Positions 10,326 through 19,226 of a stretch of 64,000 nucleotides of DNA are shown here, piece after piece. How positions within the stretch are numbered: the stretch's first letter is position 1; the number at the start of each line of letters is the position of its first letter. The DNA is taken from contig NZ_FRCL01000006.1 of the NCBI RefSeq assembly GCF_900142885.1, positions 124,001 to 188,000 of the forward strand, read 5' to 3'. The DNA is from Flavobacterium xinjiangense (GTDB lineage: Bacteria > Bacteroidota > Bacteroidia > Flavobacteriales > Flavobacteriaceae). Position numbers and translations under genes: made by a program. The notes below the pieces were generated by a model. The model was not told the DNA's origin. It saw only the letters and a program-made list of their open reading frames with translations, and ran no database searches.

Positions 10326-11156
10326 TTTTTTAAACTGAATTGGATTTTCACCTACTACTTTTTTGAAAATTCTATTAAAATAGGATAGACTTTCAAAACC
10401 GCATTCGTAACAAGTTTCAGTTACATTTTTATCACTTTTTAAAAGCCTTTTAGCTTGTTCAATTCGATACTGATTCAAAAATTCTGTAAATGTTAAGCGT
10501 GTCATTTTCTTAAAATAACGACAAAAAGCAGCTTTTGACAAATGGGTCAGTTTTGCCATTTCTTCAATGGAAACAAGTCTTTGGTAATTGTTTTCAATAA
10601 ATTTATAGACTATTTTGAGTCGCAATTGCTCTTTATTGTTATATAAATTTTCAAATGGTTTATCATGTAAAAGAGTGATTTCATCTGATGTAGCCAAAAT
10701 TTGAAATAAAGATAATACTTCTATAAATTGTTCGAAGTGTGATAATAAATGAATTTTTTGAAGTCTTTTGCCAATTTTTTCTTTTACAGTTCCATGAAAG
10801 CAAATCACATTTTTGGAGTTCTCGAATAATTGATAGATGGAAGCTAATTCAGGAGTTGTAACAAAATCGTTTTTAAAAAAATCTTCCTTTATCTGCAAAA
10901 CAACTTTTTCATATTCGGTTTTAATTCCATAATCAAAATTCAAATGTGGAATATTAGAACCTATAAAAACCAAATCACTTCCTTCAAAACCTCCCACATG
11001 ATTTCCCACACGTCTTGTTCCATTTGGAGCAACAATGAAAGTTAATTCAAATTCGGGATGGAAATGCCAATAGTAAAAATCATTCAGTTTTGGATTAACT
11101 AAGATTCTAAATGAACTGCCGGCTAATCTTTTTATATCTTCAAAAACTATTTTCAT
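10320..11156 (-). CDS. AraC family transcriptional regulator
   Basis: A 278-residue regulator with an N-terminal cupin-like sensor domain (about 1-130, rich in His and Phe) and a C-terminal double helix-turn-helix (about 180-278). The first recognition region is MAKLTHLSKAAFCRYFKK and the second contains ETCYECGFESLSYFNRIFKK, the classic AraC signature. It is divergent from the PhyH gene at 11314 and next to the sugar-oxidation cluster, so carbohydrate-linked control is plausible but not shown. Confidence 0.88.
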   Translation of the reverse strand: MKIVFEDIKRLAGSSFRILVNPKLNDFYYWHFHPEFELTFIVAPNGTRRVGNHVGGFEGSDLVFIGSNIPHLNFDYGIKTEYEKVVLQIKEDFFKNDFVTTPELASIYQLFENSKNVICFHGTVKEKIGKRLQKIHLLSHFEQFIEVLSLFQILATSDEITLLHDKPFENLYNNKEQLRLKIVYKFIENNYQRLVSIEEMAKLTHLSKAAFCRYFKKMTRLTFTEFLNQYRIEQAKRLLKSDKNVTETCYECGFESLSYFNRIFKKVVGENPIQFKKR

Positions 11157-11180
11157 AACCCTATTAATACTTTAATTGCT

Positions 11181-11188
11181 CAAAAATA
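11181..11188 (-). promoter_or_regulatory. -7 promoter element for the AraC gene
   Basis: CAAAAATA on the plus strand reads TATTTTTG on the minus strand, matching the Bacteroidota -7 consensus TAnnTTTG. It lies 25 bp upstream of the AraC start. No clear -33 TTG is seen at the usual spacing. Confidence 0.5.
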
Positions 11189-11276
11189 TACATGCAAAGG
11201 ATTAAAAGTACTAAAAAAAAGCAATATTGTACAAATAGCGGTAAATTTTGTGGAAGTTTTTAGTATTCTATTTTTC

Positions 11277-11284
11277 TAATTTTG
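11277..11284 (+). promoter_or_regulatory. -7 promoter element for the PhyH gene; decides its start
   Basis: TAATTTTG matches TAnnTTTG, with transcription expected near 11290. This leaves about 20 nt before the ATG at 11314 and lies downstream of the alternative in-frame ATG at 11248, which argues against the longer protein. Confidence 0.55.
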
Positions 11285-11313
11285 AAATAGTAATAACACT
11301 AAATATCAGAAAA

Positions 11314-12297
11314 ATGGAAAAGAATGATAAAATAATGACGCCAACAATGACACCAAATAACGCTCACAAAGATATTCCGGGGAATCCATCAACAGCAAAA
11401 TCGAGCACATCCAAATTAAATGACCGGTCAAATGGCATGCCTTTACGTTTGCTTACAGAAGAAGATTGGAAATTTTGGATTGAGAATGGGTACATAGTTA
11501 TAAAAAATGCAGTGCCAAAAGGAAATGCTAAAAAAATGGCTAATTTTTTATGGGAATTTGAAGAAAAAAATCAAAATGATCCCGAAACTTGGTATGCTCC
11601 GCCCAGAGCCGAAATGCAAATGAAAGAGCTTACTAATAGTGGTATGATAGAAGTATACAACCATCAATATCAATGGGATAACCGACAAATGCAAAAAGTA
11701 TACGATGCTTTTGTTGATATTTGGGGAACCGAAAAATTATGGGTTACAATTGACAGAGCTAATCTCAATTTGCCAGTTAGACCTGGTTATGAGTTCAAAG
11801 GATTCATACATTGGGATTATGATCCGGAAACAAAACCGCAAAATGTGCAAGGAGTTCTTGCTTTGGCAGATCAAACCGATGAAAATATGGGTGGTTTTCA
11901 GTGCATTCCTGAGTTATATCGAAATTATGACACTTGGAAACTGACACAACCCGAAGATAGAAATCATTTTAAGCCTGATGTTACTGGACTGGAAGATAAA
12001 CTTGTAAAAGTAAAAATGGAAGCAGGTGATTTACTAATTTTTAATAGCACTCAACCTCATGGTATACGTCCCAATATTACAAAAGACAAAGTAAGAATGG
12101 CACAATATATTTCTATGATGCCTGCAGAAGAGGATAATGAGGAATTACGTCAATGGCGCGTGAACTCATGGAAAAACAGAATCGCTCCAGAAGGATATGC
12201 GTTTCCTGGAGATCCTAGAAATTGGGAGCAAACGAAATATAAAACAGCAGAACTTAGTGAACTTGGAAAAAAATTATTGGGAGTAGAAAAGTGGTAA
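11314..12297 (+). CDS. Phytanoyl-CoA dioxygenase (PhyH) family protein
   Basis: An Fe(II)/2-oxoglutarate-dependent oxygenase-like protein of 327 residues from this start. The iron ligands are visible as an HxD pair in FIHWDYDPE and a distal His in STQPHGIRPN, with the arginine that would bind 2-oxoglutarate close by. An upstream ATG at 11248 would add 22 residues but lies before the predicted promoter. Such proteins hydroxylate small molecules; the substrate is unknown. It is divergent from the AraC regulator and convergent with the sugar cluster. A strong terminator follows. Confidence 0.8.
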   Translation: MEKNDKIMTPTMTPNNAHKDIPGNPSTAKSSTSKLNDRSNGMPLRLLTEEDWKFWIENGYIVIKNAVPKGNAKKMANFLWEFEEKNQNDPETWYAPPRAEMQMKELTNSGMIEVYNHQYQWDNRQMQKVYDAFVDIWGTEKLWVTIDRANLNLPVRPGYEFKGFIHWDYDPETKPQNVQGVLALADQTDENMGGFQCIPELYRNYDTWKLTQPEDRNHFKPDVTGLEDKLVKVKMEAGDLLIFNSTQPHGIRPNITKDKVRMAQYISMMPAEEDNEELRQWRVNSWKNRIAPEGYAFPGDPRNWEQTKYKTAELSELGKKLLGVEKW

Positions 12298-12330
12298 AAA
12301 AAAAGGGATATGTAAGTATCCCTTTTTTTA
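12296..12330. terminator. Bidirectional terminator
   Basis: GGGATA / TATCCC (12305-12310 with 12317-12322) flanked by an A tract on the left and a T tract on the right, giving a 13-bp stem when the tracts pair and a 6-nt loop. It separates the convergent PhyH gene and the end of the sugar cluster and can act both ways. Confidence 0.9.
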
Positions 12331-12346
12331 TTATTTATCAAAATGT

Positions 12347-13222
12347 TTAGATTAGGTTTTTCTTAATGTAGTTAAAACTTTTTATAGCAGATTCTATTGG
12401 ATTAGGTTTGTAGTTTGATTCGTGTTCCAAAAAGAAACGCTTCATTCCTGAAAGTTTAGCTTCTGCAAAAATCGATTTGAAATCGATTTTTCCCGTTCCT
12501 ATTTCGGCATTCCAATCTGGATTAACTTTATCCATATCTTTCACATGCCACATTTTAAAACGTCCGGGATATTTTTTGAATAATTGCAACGGATCATTTC
12601 CAGAACGAATTACCCAGTACAAATCCATTTCAAAATCAACTAAGTTTTTATCCGTTTCATTCAATAAAATCTCATAACCGTTAGTAGGACCAAATTTAGT
12701 AAATTCGAAATCATGATTGTGGTACGCTAATTTTAAACCTCCTGTTTTACAAAGCTCTCCAAATTTATTTATTTGTAAAGCTAGTTTTTTGTAATCATCA
12801 CCGCTTTTACCTCTCAATTCTGCAATAACATAAGGTACAGTAATATACTCACTTCCTAAATGGTTTGCTGTTTCTATGTACGATTTTAATAAATCAGTAG
12901 AACCATCTTTGATCATGGAATTAAAATCGAAATGATTACTAGTCGCTTTCAAACCATTATCATTAAGTATCGATTTAAAATCATGTACGGAAGTACCAAA
13001 AAAACCTTTGTCTACCGAATAACCAAAAGTTTCTACTTCTGAGAAACCAGCTTTTCCAACCTGGGCTAAAACCCCTTTTACATCTTTTGGTAAAGTATCT
13101 CGCAGGGTCCATAATTGAATTCCAATGGCTCTCTTTTTTGATTCAAAAGCAAATGAAGGAGCAATGGCTAATGCGCCTAAAGCTAAACCCGTATTAATTA
13201 AAAATTCTCTTCTTTTTATCAT
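12347..13222 (-). CDS. Sugar phosphate isomerase/epimerase-type TIM barrel protein, exported
   Basis: A 291-residue xylose-isomerase-like TIM barrel. The N-terminus MIKRREFLINTG followed by a hydrophobic stretch is a Tat-type signal peptide ending near residue 26, so the protein is probably periplasmic. The barrel carries the metal-site features YHNHDFEF, FEMDLYW, MWHVKDMD and FLEHESNY expected of the AP_endonuc_2 fold. It is the last gene of the minus-strand cluster, 20 bp after the next isomerase. A role in rearranging or eliminating 3-keto sugars is inferred from its neighbours. Confidence 0.8.
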   Translation of the reverse strand: MIKRREFLINTGLALGALAIAPSFAFESKKRAIGIQLWTLRDTLPKDVKGVLAQVGKAGFSEVETFGYSVDKGFFGTSVHDFKSILNDNGLKATSNHFDFNSMIKDGSTDLLKSYIETANHLGSEYITVPYVIAELRGKSGDDYKKLALQINKFGELCKTGGLKLAYHNHDFEFTKFGPTNGYEILLNETDKNLVDFEMDLYWVIRSGNDPLQLFKKYPGRFKMWHVKDMDKVNPDWNAEIGTGKIDFKSIFAEAKLSGMKRFFLEHESNYKPNPIESAIKSFNYIKKNLI

Positions 13223-13242
13223 GAGTTATTTTTTAAATTAGT

Positions 13243-14136
13243 TTAAATATCACAAATTACAATGGCCTGCTTCAAAGAAACTAGTTTCTCTACGTTTTTA
13301 GGAATAAATTCCTGACCTACAAAACCTTTGTAACCAGTTTGCGCAATCGCTTTCATTATTGCCGGATAATTTAGTTCCTGAGTTTCGTCTATTTCATTTC
13401 TACCTGGAACTCCGGCTGTATGAAAATGTGCGATATAGTGATGGTTATCTCTAATGTTTCTGATTACATCACCTTCATCAATCTGCATATGGTAAATATC
13501 ATAAAGCAATTTGAAATTTTCAGAATTCAAACGTTTAGCTAATTCTACTCCCCAGTATGTTCTATCGCATTGATAATCTTTATGGTCAATTTTACTGTTT
13601 AAAAGTTCCATTACCAATGTTACATTATATTTTTCTGCTAATGGAATCAGCTTTTGTAAACCTATTAGACAATTGGTCCAACCTTCTTCATCCGTTTTTC
13701 CTCGTCGGCTTCCGCTAAAGCAAATTAGATTTTTGTATCCTGCTTTTGCTACAAGCGGGATCATTTCTGTATAATTCTTAATGAGGACCTCATGGAATTT
13801 GATATCATTGAATCCGTCAACTAAATTAATTTCTGCTCCATTGCACATGGTGGAAACTAAATCATATTTCTTTAGTATAGGCCAATCTTTAGGTCCAACT
13901 AAATCAATACCAGTAATTCCCATTTTTTTTACTTCGATACAAAGATTTTCTAAATCAAAGTCGTCAAAACACCAACGCGCAACGGAATGATTTATGTTTC
14001 CCTTTAAAATAATAGGTGTCATGTCGGTTTTAACTTTTGGCATAGCCAAAGCAGAAAAACCAGTAGGAATTGTCATTGCAGCTGTTCCGGCAAGAATTCC
14101 TTTTATAGCAGACCTTCTATTTAAATTAGTATCCAT
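13243..14136 (-). CDS. Hydroxypyruvate-isomerase-like TIM barrel protein, exported
   Basis: A 297-residue TIM barrel resembling hydroxypyruvate isomerase. It begins with a Tat-type signal (LNRRSAIKGILAG and a hydrophobic core). Putative metal ligands are in LVMELLNSK, YDIYHMQ, IAHFHTAGVPGR and GFVGQEF; the HTAGVPGRNE motif is typical of Hyi-like proteins. It lies 8 bp after the MFS permease gene. The substrate is unknown; context points to an oxidised sugar. Confidence 0.82.
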   Translation of the reverse strand: MDTNLNRRSAIKGILAGTAAMTIPTGFSALAMPKVKTDMTPIILKGNINHSVARWCFDDFDLENLCIEVKKMGITGIDLVGPKDWPILKKYDLVSTMCNGAEINLVDGFNDIKFHEVLIKNYTEMIPLVAKAGYKNLICFSGSRRGKTDEEGWTNCLIGLQKLIPLAEKYNVTLVMELLNSKIDHKDYQCDRTYWGVELAKRLNSENFKLLYDIYHMQIDEGDVIRNIRDNHHYIAHFHTAGVPGRNEIDETQELNYPAIMKAIAQTGYKGFVGQEFIPKNVEKLVSLKQAIVICDI

Positions 14137-14144
14137 ATTTAATT

Positions 14145-15383
14145 TTATACAGCAGAAGTAGTTTCTTCTACTTTGTTTTTTTCATTAAATAGAAGTGCAA
14201 AAAGTACAAATACAGCAAAAGCAATTCCAGCAGGAATAATCCATACCATTTCCCAATTTATCGTACCTTCTACCGTTTTATAATTATCAGTTATCCAACC
14301 AGCAACGGCAAAACCAATTAACATTCCAACTCCGTAAGTCGCTAACGTGATTAAACCTTGCGCAGCGCTTTTATATTTTTCTCCCGCTTTAGAATTCGTA
14401 TATATTTGACCCGAAACAAAGAAAAAATCATAACATATACCGTGTAATGCAATACCTAAAATAAGCATGAAACTTAAATCTCCGCCATTACCATAAGCAA
14501 ACAAAACGTAACGTATGGCCCAAGCCAGCATACCAATCAAAATTGTTTTTTTAAATCCAAAACGACTAAAAAATACTGGAATTAATAATAAAAATAATGC
14601 TTCGGATATTTGACCAATTGCCATTTTTCCTGTAGGATTTGTGACTCCTGCTTCTGTTAAAAATGGATGCGCATTTTGATAATAAAAAGCGAGCGGAATA
14701 CAAATAAGAATAGACGAGATGAAAAAGACAGCGAAGTTTTTATCCTTCAACAGTTTTAAAGCGTCAAGACCTATTATATCTCCTATTTTAATTTTTTCCT
14801 CACTTACTTTTGGAGGTGTAGCAGGCAATGTAAAACTAAAGATTCCTAAAACGAAAGCTGCTATTCCTGCCAAAAGGAATGTGTTTTTAAGCATTCCACC
14901 TGAAACAGCTGCAGCAGCATCCCAATGGAAAATAAAACTAATAGACAAACCAGCCAAAATCCAGCCGATCGTTCCCCAAACCCTGATACTTGCAAACTCT
15001 TTCTCCGGATCTTTCATTTGATTAAAAGAAACTGAATTTACTAATGCTAAAGTTGGCATATACAAAATCATATAGCTTAAAACATAGGTATAAAACATTC
15101 CAACCTCCTCTGACTGGTACATTTGATACATTAAAAAGGCACCTACTAAATGTAATATTCCTAAAATTTTCTCCGCATTAAAGTAACGATCTGCAATTAA
15201 ACCAACTATAAAAGGAGCAACAATAGCACCCCATGATTGTGTCGAAAAAATAGCTGCAGTTTCTGAACCGGAAGCCTTCAGATTATTTCCCAGAAAAGTC
15301 CCAAGGGTTACAAACCAGGCTCCCCAGATGAAAAATTCCAGAAACATCATTATTGATAATTTAAGTCGGATAGTTGTATTCAT
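14145..15383 (-). CDS. MFS permease, nucleoside:H+ symporter-like
   Basis: A 412-residue inner-membrane transporter with about 12 hydrophobic segments. The N-terminus KLSIMMFLEFFIWGAWFVT resembles the NupG nucleoside/sugar symporter branch of the major facilitator superfamily. In Bacteroidota such permeases often stand beside Gfo/Idh/MocA and TIM-barrel genes, as here, so uptake of an oxidised sugar or glycoside product is more likely than nucleoside uptake (inference). Confidence 0.82.
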   Translation of the reverse strand: MNTTIRLKLSIMMFLEFFIWGAWFVTLGTFLGNNLKASGSETAAIFSTQSWGAIVAPFIVGLIADRYFNAEKILGILHLVGAFLMYQMYQSEEVGMFYTYVLSYMILYMPTLALVNSVSFNQMKDPEKEFASIRVWGTIGWILAGLSISFIFHWDAAAAVSGGMLKNTFLLAGIAAFVLGIFSFTLPATPPKVSEEKIKIGDIIGLDALKLLKDKNFAVFFISSILICIPLAFYYQNAHPFLTEAGVTNPTGKMAIGQISEALFLLLIPVFFSRFGFKKTILIGMLAWAIRYVLFAYGNGGDLSFMLILGIALHGICYDFFFVSGQIYTNSKAGEKYKSAAQGLITLATYGVGMLIGFAVAGWITDNYKTVEGTINWEMVWIIPAGIAFAVFVLFALLFNEKNKVEETTSAV

Positions 15384-15440
15384 ATATTTTTTTGGTTTAT
15401 TATTTTAATGGTTAGTAATTTGGTTATTTATTATTTACAA

Positions 15441-16172
15441 CTACATACCGTTTTCGCATCCTGTAGTTATATTCATTGAATTCCATTCTTTAATCATGAT
15501 GTTTCTGAACCAAACATTATTTCCGTGATCTTGTAATGCAATTTTACCTTTTTTGAAAGCCGCAAACCCAGGCCAAGTAGCAAATTTACTTCCTGAAACT
15601 AAAGATTTAAAATTATCATCCCAAAGTGTTGTCTCAACTACTTTTACCCCATTAAGCAACATGGTTAGTTTTCCAAATTTGCATACAATATCTACAGAAT
15701 TCCATTCTCCTACAGCTTTTACAGGTTCCGAGGTACTTTTGATCAAATCATATAAGTCACCAGCACGATGTTTTGTTATTTTCCCATCAGGATGCCCATC
15801 ATTATCCAATACCTGCATTTCCAACCCAGTTTCATAGGTATTTTTAAATTTTGTTAAATCCTCATTCACAAAGAAAATAATACCACTGTTAGCATTTGCA
15901 GCCACTTTCCATTCTAATTTTAAATGAAAATTTGCATATTCGATATCAGTAACTAGATCGCCGCCCTGACCGTTCTTAGCTTCTGTCGGGTCAAAATGTA
16001 GTACACCGTCTTCTACTTTCCAGGCGGAACCAGCGGTAGTTTTTCCATAAGAATGCCATCCTGTTGTAGATTGTCCGTCAAATATTGATTTAAATCCTTT
16101 CGGTACAGCTTGAGCATTTGTTGTTTGAATCATTATCATTAGAATTAATGAAGTACAAATATTTTTAATCAT
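15441..16172 (-). CDS. DUF1080 (3-keto-disaccharide hydrolase) family protein, exported
   Basis: A 243-residue beta-sandwich protein with a Sec signal peptide (first about 20 residues, ending TTNAQA). The family start GFKSIFDGQSTTGWHSY and later LKLEWKV, SGIIFFV and LQDHGNNVWFRNI are DUF1080 hallmarks. Members of this family have been linked to cleavage of 3-keto-glycosides, which fits the dehydrogenase genes in the same cluster. It follows the exported Gfo/Idh/MocA gene by 24 bp. Confidence 0.85.
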   Translation of the reverse strand: MIKNICTSLILMIMIQTTNAQAVPKGFKSIFDGQSTTGWHSYGKTTAGSAWKVEDGVLHFDPTEAKNGQGGDLVTDIEYANFHLKLEWKVAANANSGIIFFVNEDLTKFKNTYETGLEMQVLDNDGHPDGKITKHRAGDLYDLIKSTSEPVKAVGEWNSVDIVCKFGKLTMLLNGVKVVETTLWDDNFKSLVSGSKFATWPGFAAFKKGKIALQDHGNNVWFRNIMIKEWNSMNITTGCENGM

Positions 16173-16196
16173 CTTTTGTATTTTTAATTTTTTAAT

Positions 16197-17654
16197 TTAC
16201 AGAGTCAGAGCTTTCCAACCCTGACGATACTCGCGTTTAATAAATTGATTGACATCATCAAAATTTGTAATTCTCATATTGGTATTATCCCATAATAATT
16301 TTGCAGAGCCTCCCGGATAAACATCTTCGCCAAGTTCTTCTTTTTTAATATCATAACCTCTAATTGCTAGATTTGCCATTAGTAAAGCTTCTGTTAATGG
16401 ACCTGCAATATCAAAGGGAGAACTTAATTCTTTTTTCCCATAACCTTCAATAGAAGCTTCAATCCATTGTTTATAGTGACCATCAGAACCGTCTTTTACC
16501 CGAGCATATTTTTGAGCTACATTGATATTTTCATTTTTAGTAAGAGGAAGTAAACGAGGATTTAAACCATATGTATCACACATCATTTTTCCTTTTGTTC
16601 CTGTAAATAATGTTCCATTTCCGCCATCTCCAAAAATTTCATTTGGACCCAACTCAGAAGGTCTTTCTGGTTGAATTCCGCCATCCATCCAATGCACCGT
16701 GATGTCTCCAATTGTTTTTTCCGTTTTTGGAAAAGTAAGGGTTACATGACTTGAAGGTGGACAACTCTCAGGAAAATAGCCTCTTTTAAATTCATCAACA
16801 TAAACAGAACCAACACTGCATTGTACATCCTTTGCATATTTTAAGTTTAATACACTAAAAGGAGCCTCAAGTAAGTGACAGCCCATATCACCTAAAGCGC
16901 CTGTTCCATAATCCCACCATCCGCGCCAATTGAACGGCACTAATTTATTTACATAGTCCTTTTTTGGAGCCGTACCCAACCACAAATCCCAGTCCAATTC
17001 TTTTGGAATTTCAGCTTTATTTGCTGACCAAGGAATACCTTGCGGCCAAACCGGACGGTCAGTCCAAGCGTGAATGGTGTGAACATCACCTATTAAACCT
17101 GCCTCATACCATTCTTTCATGATTCGAGTACCATCATTTGAAGAACCTTGATTCCCCATTTGTGTAACCACTTTGTATTTTTTAGCTGCTTGAGTTAAAA
17201 TGCGAGCTTCGTAAATATCATGCGCCATAGGTTTTTGAACATACACATGTTTTCCTAACTGCATGGCTGCAAGAGCTTGGATCGCATGGTTGTGATCCGG
17301 AGTGGACACAGAAACGGCATCGAAGTTTTTGTGTTCTTTATCCAACATTTCACGCCAATCTTTGTAAAATTTGGCTTTTGGAAATGCTTTTACACTTTCG
17401 GCAGCTCTTCGAGTGTCGACATCACATAAAAATGAAATGTCGGCTTTTCCGCTTTTGGCAAACATAGCTACATCAGATTTCCCTTTTCCGCCAACTCCTA
17501 TACTAGCAATTGATAAGCGATCGCTCGGCGCCACAAATCCTCTACCTAAAACATGGCGAGGAACAATCATAAATGCAGCTGCGGCAATAGCCGTTGTTTT
17601 TATAAAATCACGACGGTTATTCGTAATTTTATCGACTTCTTCTTTTTCTTTCAT
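16197..17654 (-). CDS. Gfo/Idh/MocA family oxidoreductase with Tat signal
   Basis: A 485-residue NAD(P)-dependent oxidoreductase. A Tat signal (NNRRDFIKTTAIAAAAF) precedes the Rossmann fold with IGVGGKGKSD near residue 55. The usual EKP catalytic motif reads QKP (VYVQKPMAHD), followed by the substrate-binding domain with GDMGCHLLE. Exported members of this family are common in Bacteroidota sugar clusters and can carry tightly bound cofactor. Probably acts on a keto sugar in the periplasm (inference). Confidence 0.85.
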   Translation of the reverse strand: MKEKEEVDKITNNRRDFIKTTAIAAAAFMIVPRHVLGRGFVAPSDRLSIASIGVGGKGKSDVAMFAKSGKADISFLCDVDTRRAAESVKAFPKAKFYKDWREMLDKEHKNFDAVSVSTPDHNHAIQALAAMQLGKHVYVQKPMAHDIYEARILTQAAKKYKVVTQMGNQGSSNDGTRIMKEWYEAGLIGDVHTIHAWTDRPVWPQGIPWSANKAEIPKELDWDLWLGTAPKKDYVNKLVPFNWRGWWDYGTGALGDMGCHLLEAPFSVLNLKYAKDVQCSVGSVYVDEFKRGYFPESCPPSSHVTLTFPKTEKTIGDITVHWMDGGIQPERPSELGPNEIFGDGGNGTLFTGTKGKMMCDTYGLNPRLLPLTKNENINVAQKYARVKDGSDGHYKQWIEASIEGYGKKELSSPFDIAGPLTEALLMANLAIRGYDIKKEELGEDVYPGGSAKLLWDNTNMRITNFDDVNQFIKREYRQGWKALTL

Positions 17655-17737
17655 CTATTTTAATACGGTTATTTAGTGGTAGTAAAATGAATTAGTTGAC
17701 TAGGCGTTATTTTATACGGCAACCTATCATTATACGT

Positions 17738-18118
17738 TTAGCTTGCTTTTTTTAGAGATAAAATGTAAATCGCCATTGATTTAGCATCATTTTTTTTTAA
17801 TGAGGCATGCGCTGCCATTGGTATTGTTCCCCATACTCCAGCTCCACCTTTAATTATTTTTTCGGACAAATAATTGACATTTTTTTCATTAGAAGCATAT
17901 TTTTTTGCAATATCTAAGTAGGAGGGACCTATCAGTTTCTTGTCTAATTTATGACAACCTACGCAATCAGATTTAGCAATTAATTTTTCACCATCTGGTG
18001 ATTGAAGAATTGTATTCGATTTTTTAGTCGCTACACTATATTTTGTATCTAAGTTATCATTAGAAAATGAGGTCAAGCTTACTAAAGCTACCCCAAAAAA
18101 TAAATATTTTAATTTCAT
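17738..18118 (-). CDS. Class I cytochrome c
   Basis: A 126-residue c-type cytochrome with a signal peptide (about 1-20). The haem-binding motif is CVGCH near residue 53 and the axial methionine is likely in IPMAAH. Size and spacing resemble cytochrome c551/c552. Its place between dehydrogenase-related genes suggests it accepts electrons from the GMC dehydrogenase complex at 20401-22725 and passes them to the respiratory chain (inference). Confidence 0.87.
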   Translation of the reverse strand: MKLKYLFFGVALVSLTSFSNDNLDTKYSVATKKSNTILQSPDGEKLIAKSDCVGCHKLDKKLIGPSYLDIAKKYASNEKNVNYLSEKIIKGGAGVWGTIPMAAHASLKKNDAKSMAIYILSLKKAS

Positions 18119-18135
18119 TTGTATTGTATTTAAAT

Positions 18136-19188
18136 TTATAATCCTAAGTTTTTTCTGTTAAATGCTCTATTCGTTTCTACAGCTGCAAAGTCATCGAATG
18201 CCTTATCTGTAACTTTTATAATGTGTTTTTTTATAAATTCAGCACCCTCTCGGGCTCCATCTTCCTGATTTTTAAGGCAGCATTCCCATTCCATTACTGC
18301 CCAACCTTTAAAATCATATTGTGCCAATTTGCTAAAAATCGTTTTAAAATCAATTTGGCCATCTCCAGGTGAACGATATCTTCCCGCGCGATTCACCCAA
18401 CTTTGATACCCTCCAAAAGTTCCTTGCTTTCCAGTTGGATTAAATTCGGCATCCTTTACATGAAAGGCTTTAATTCGTTCGTGATAAAAATCGATGTATT
18501 GTATATAGTCTAACTGCTGTAATACAAAATGTGAGGGATCATATAAAATACAAGCTCTGGAGTGATTATTTACAGCTTTCAAGAACATTTCGTAGGTTTC
18601 TCCGTCAAATAAATCTTCTCCTGGGTGAATTTCGTAACAAAGATCAACACCATTTTGATCAAACTCATTTAAGATGGGTAGCCATCGTTTAGCTAATTCA
18701 GCAAAACCATCTTCGACCAAACCCGGTGGTCTTTGAGGCCAAGGGTGAAAATATTGCCAAAGTAAAGAACCACTAAATGTTGCATGTGCATTCAATCCTA
18801 AATTTTGAGATGCTTTAGCAGCAAATTTCAATTGCTGAACTGCCCATTCCTGTCGTGCTTTAGAATTCCCATGTACATTTTTTGGAGCAAATGCATCAAA
18901 AAAATCATCGTAAGCTGGATGAACTGCCACCAACTGACCTTGTAAATGTGTGGATAGTTCGGTTATTTCTAAACCGTAAGAAGCAATCTTACCTTTAAGT
19001 TCATCAGCGTAAGTTTTGCTTTCTGCTGCTTTTTGTAAATCGATGAATCGAGTGTCTAATGTTGGCATTTGTATACCTTTAAAACCTAAATCGGCTGCCC
19101 ATTTGCAAATCCCATCTAAGGAATTGAAAGGAGCTTCATCACCAATAAACTGAGCTAAAAATACCGCGGGGCCTTGTATTGTTGTCAT
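18136..19188 (-). CDS. Sugar phosphate isomerase/epimerase-type TIM barrel protein
   Basis: A 350-residue TIM barrel without a signal peptide, so probably cytoplasmic. Metal-site features include CYEIHPGED, LYDPSHF, FHVKDAEF and VMEWECC near the C-terminus. It is longer than most AP_endonuc_2 proteins because of extra loops (QYFHPWPQRPPG). Such proteins stand beside Gfo/Idh/MocA genes in many sugar clusters, and the next gene upstream is one. The exact reaction is unknown. Confidence 0.83.
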   Translation of the reverse strand: MTTIQGPAVFLAQFIGDEAPFNSLDGICKWAADLGFKGIQMPTLDTRFIDLQKAAESKTYADELKGKIASYGLEITELSTHLQGQLVAVHPAYDDFFDAFAPKNVHGNSKARQEWAVQQLKFAAKASQNLGLNAHATFSGSLLWQYFHPWPQRPPGLVEDGFAELAKRWLPILNEFDQNGVDLCYEIHPGEDLFDGETYEMFLKAVNNHSRACILYDPSHFVLQQLDYIQYIDFYHERIKAFHVKDAEFNPTGKQGTFGGYQSWVNRAGRYRSPGDGQIDFKTIFSKLAQYDFKGWAVMEWECCLKNQEDGAREGAEFIKKHIIKVTDKAFDDFAAVETNRAFNRKNLGL

Positions 19189-19226
19189 ATTATTTTTGTC
19201 TAAAACTTTTATGAATTCCTATTTTA

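Noticed and set aside
11248..11313. Longer N-terminus for the PhyH protein
   Set aside because: The upstream ATG lies before the predicted -7 element at 11277-11284, and the added residues read like non-coding leader.
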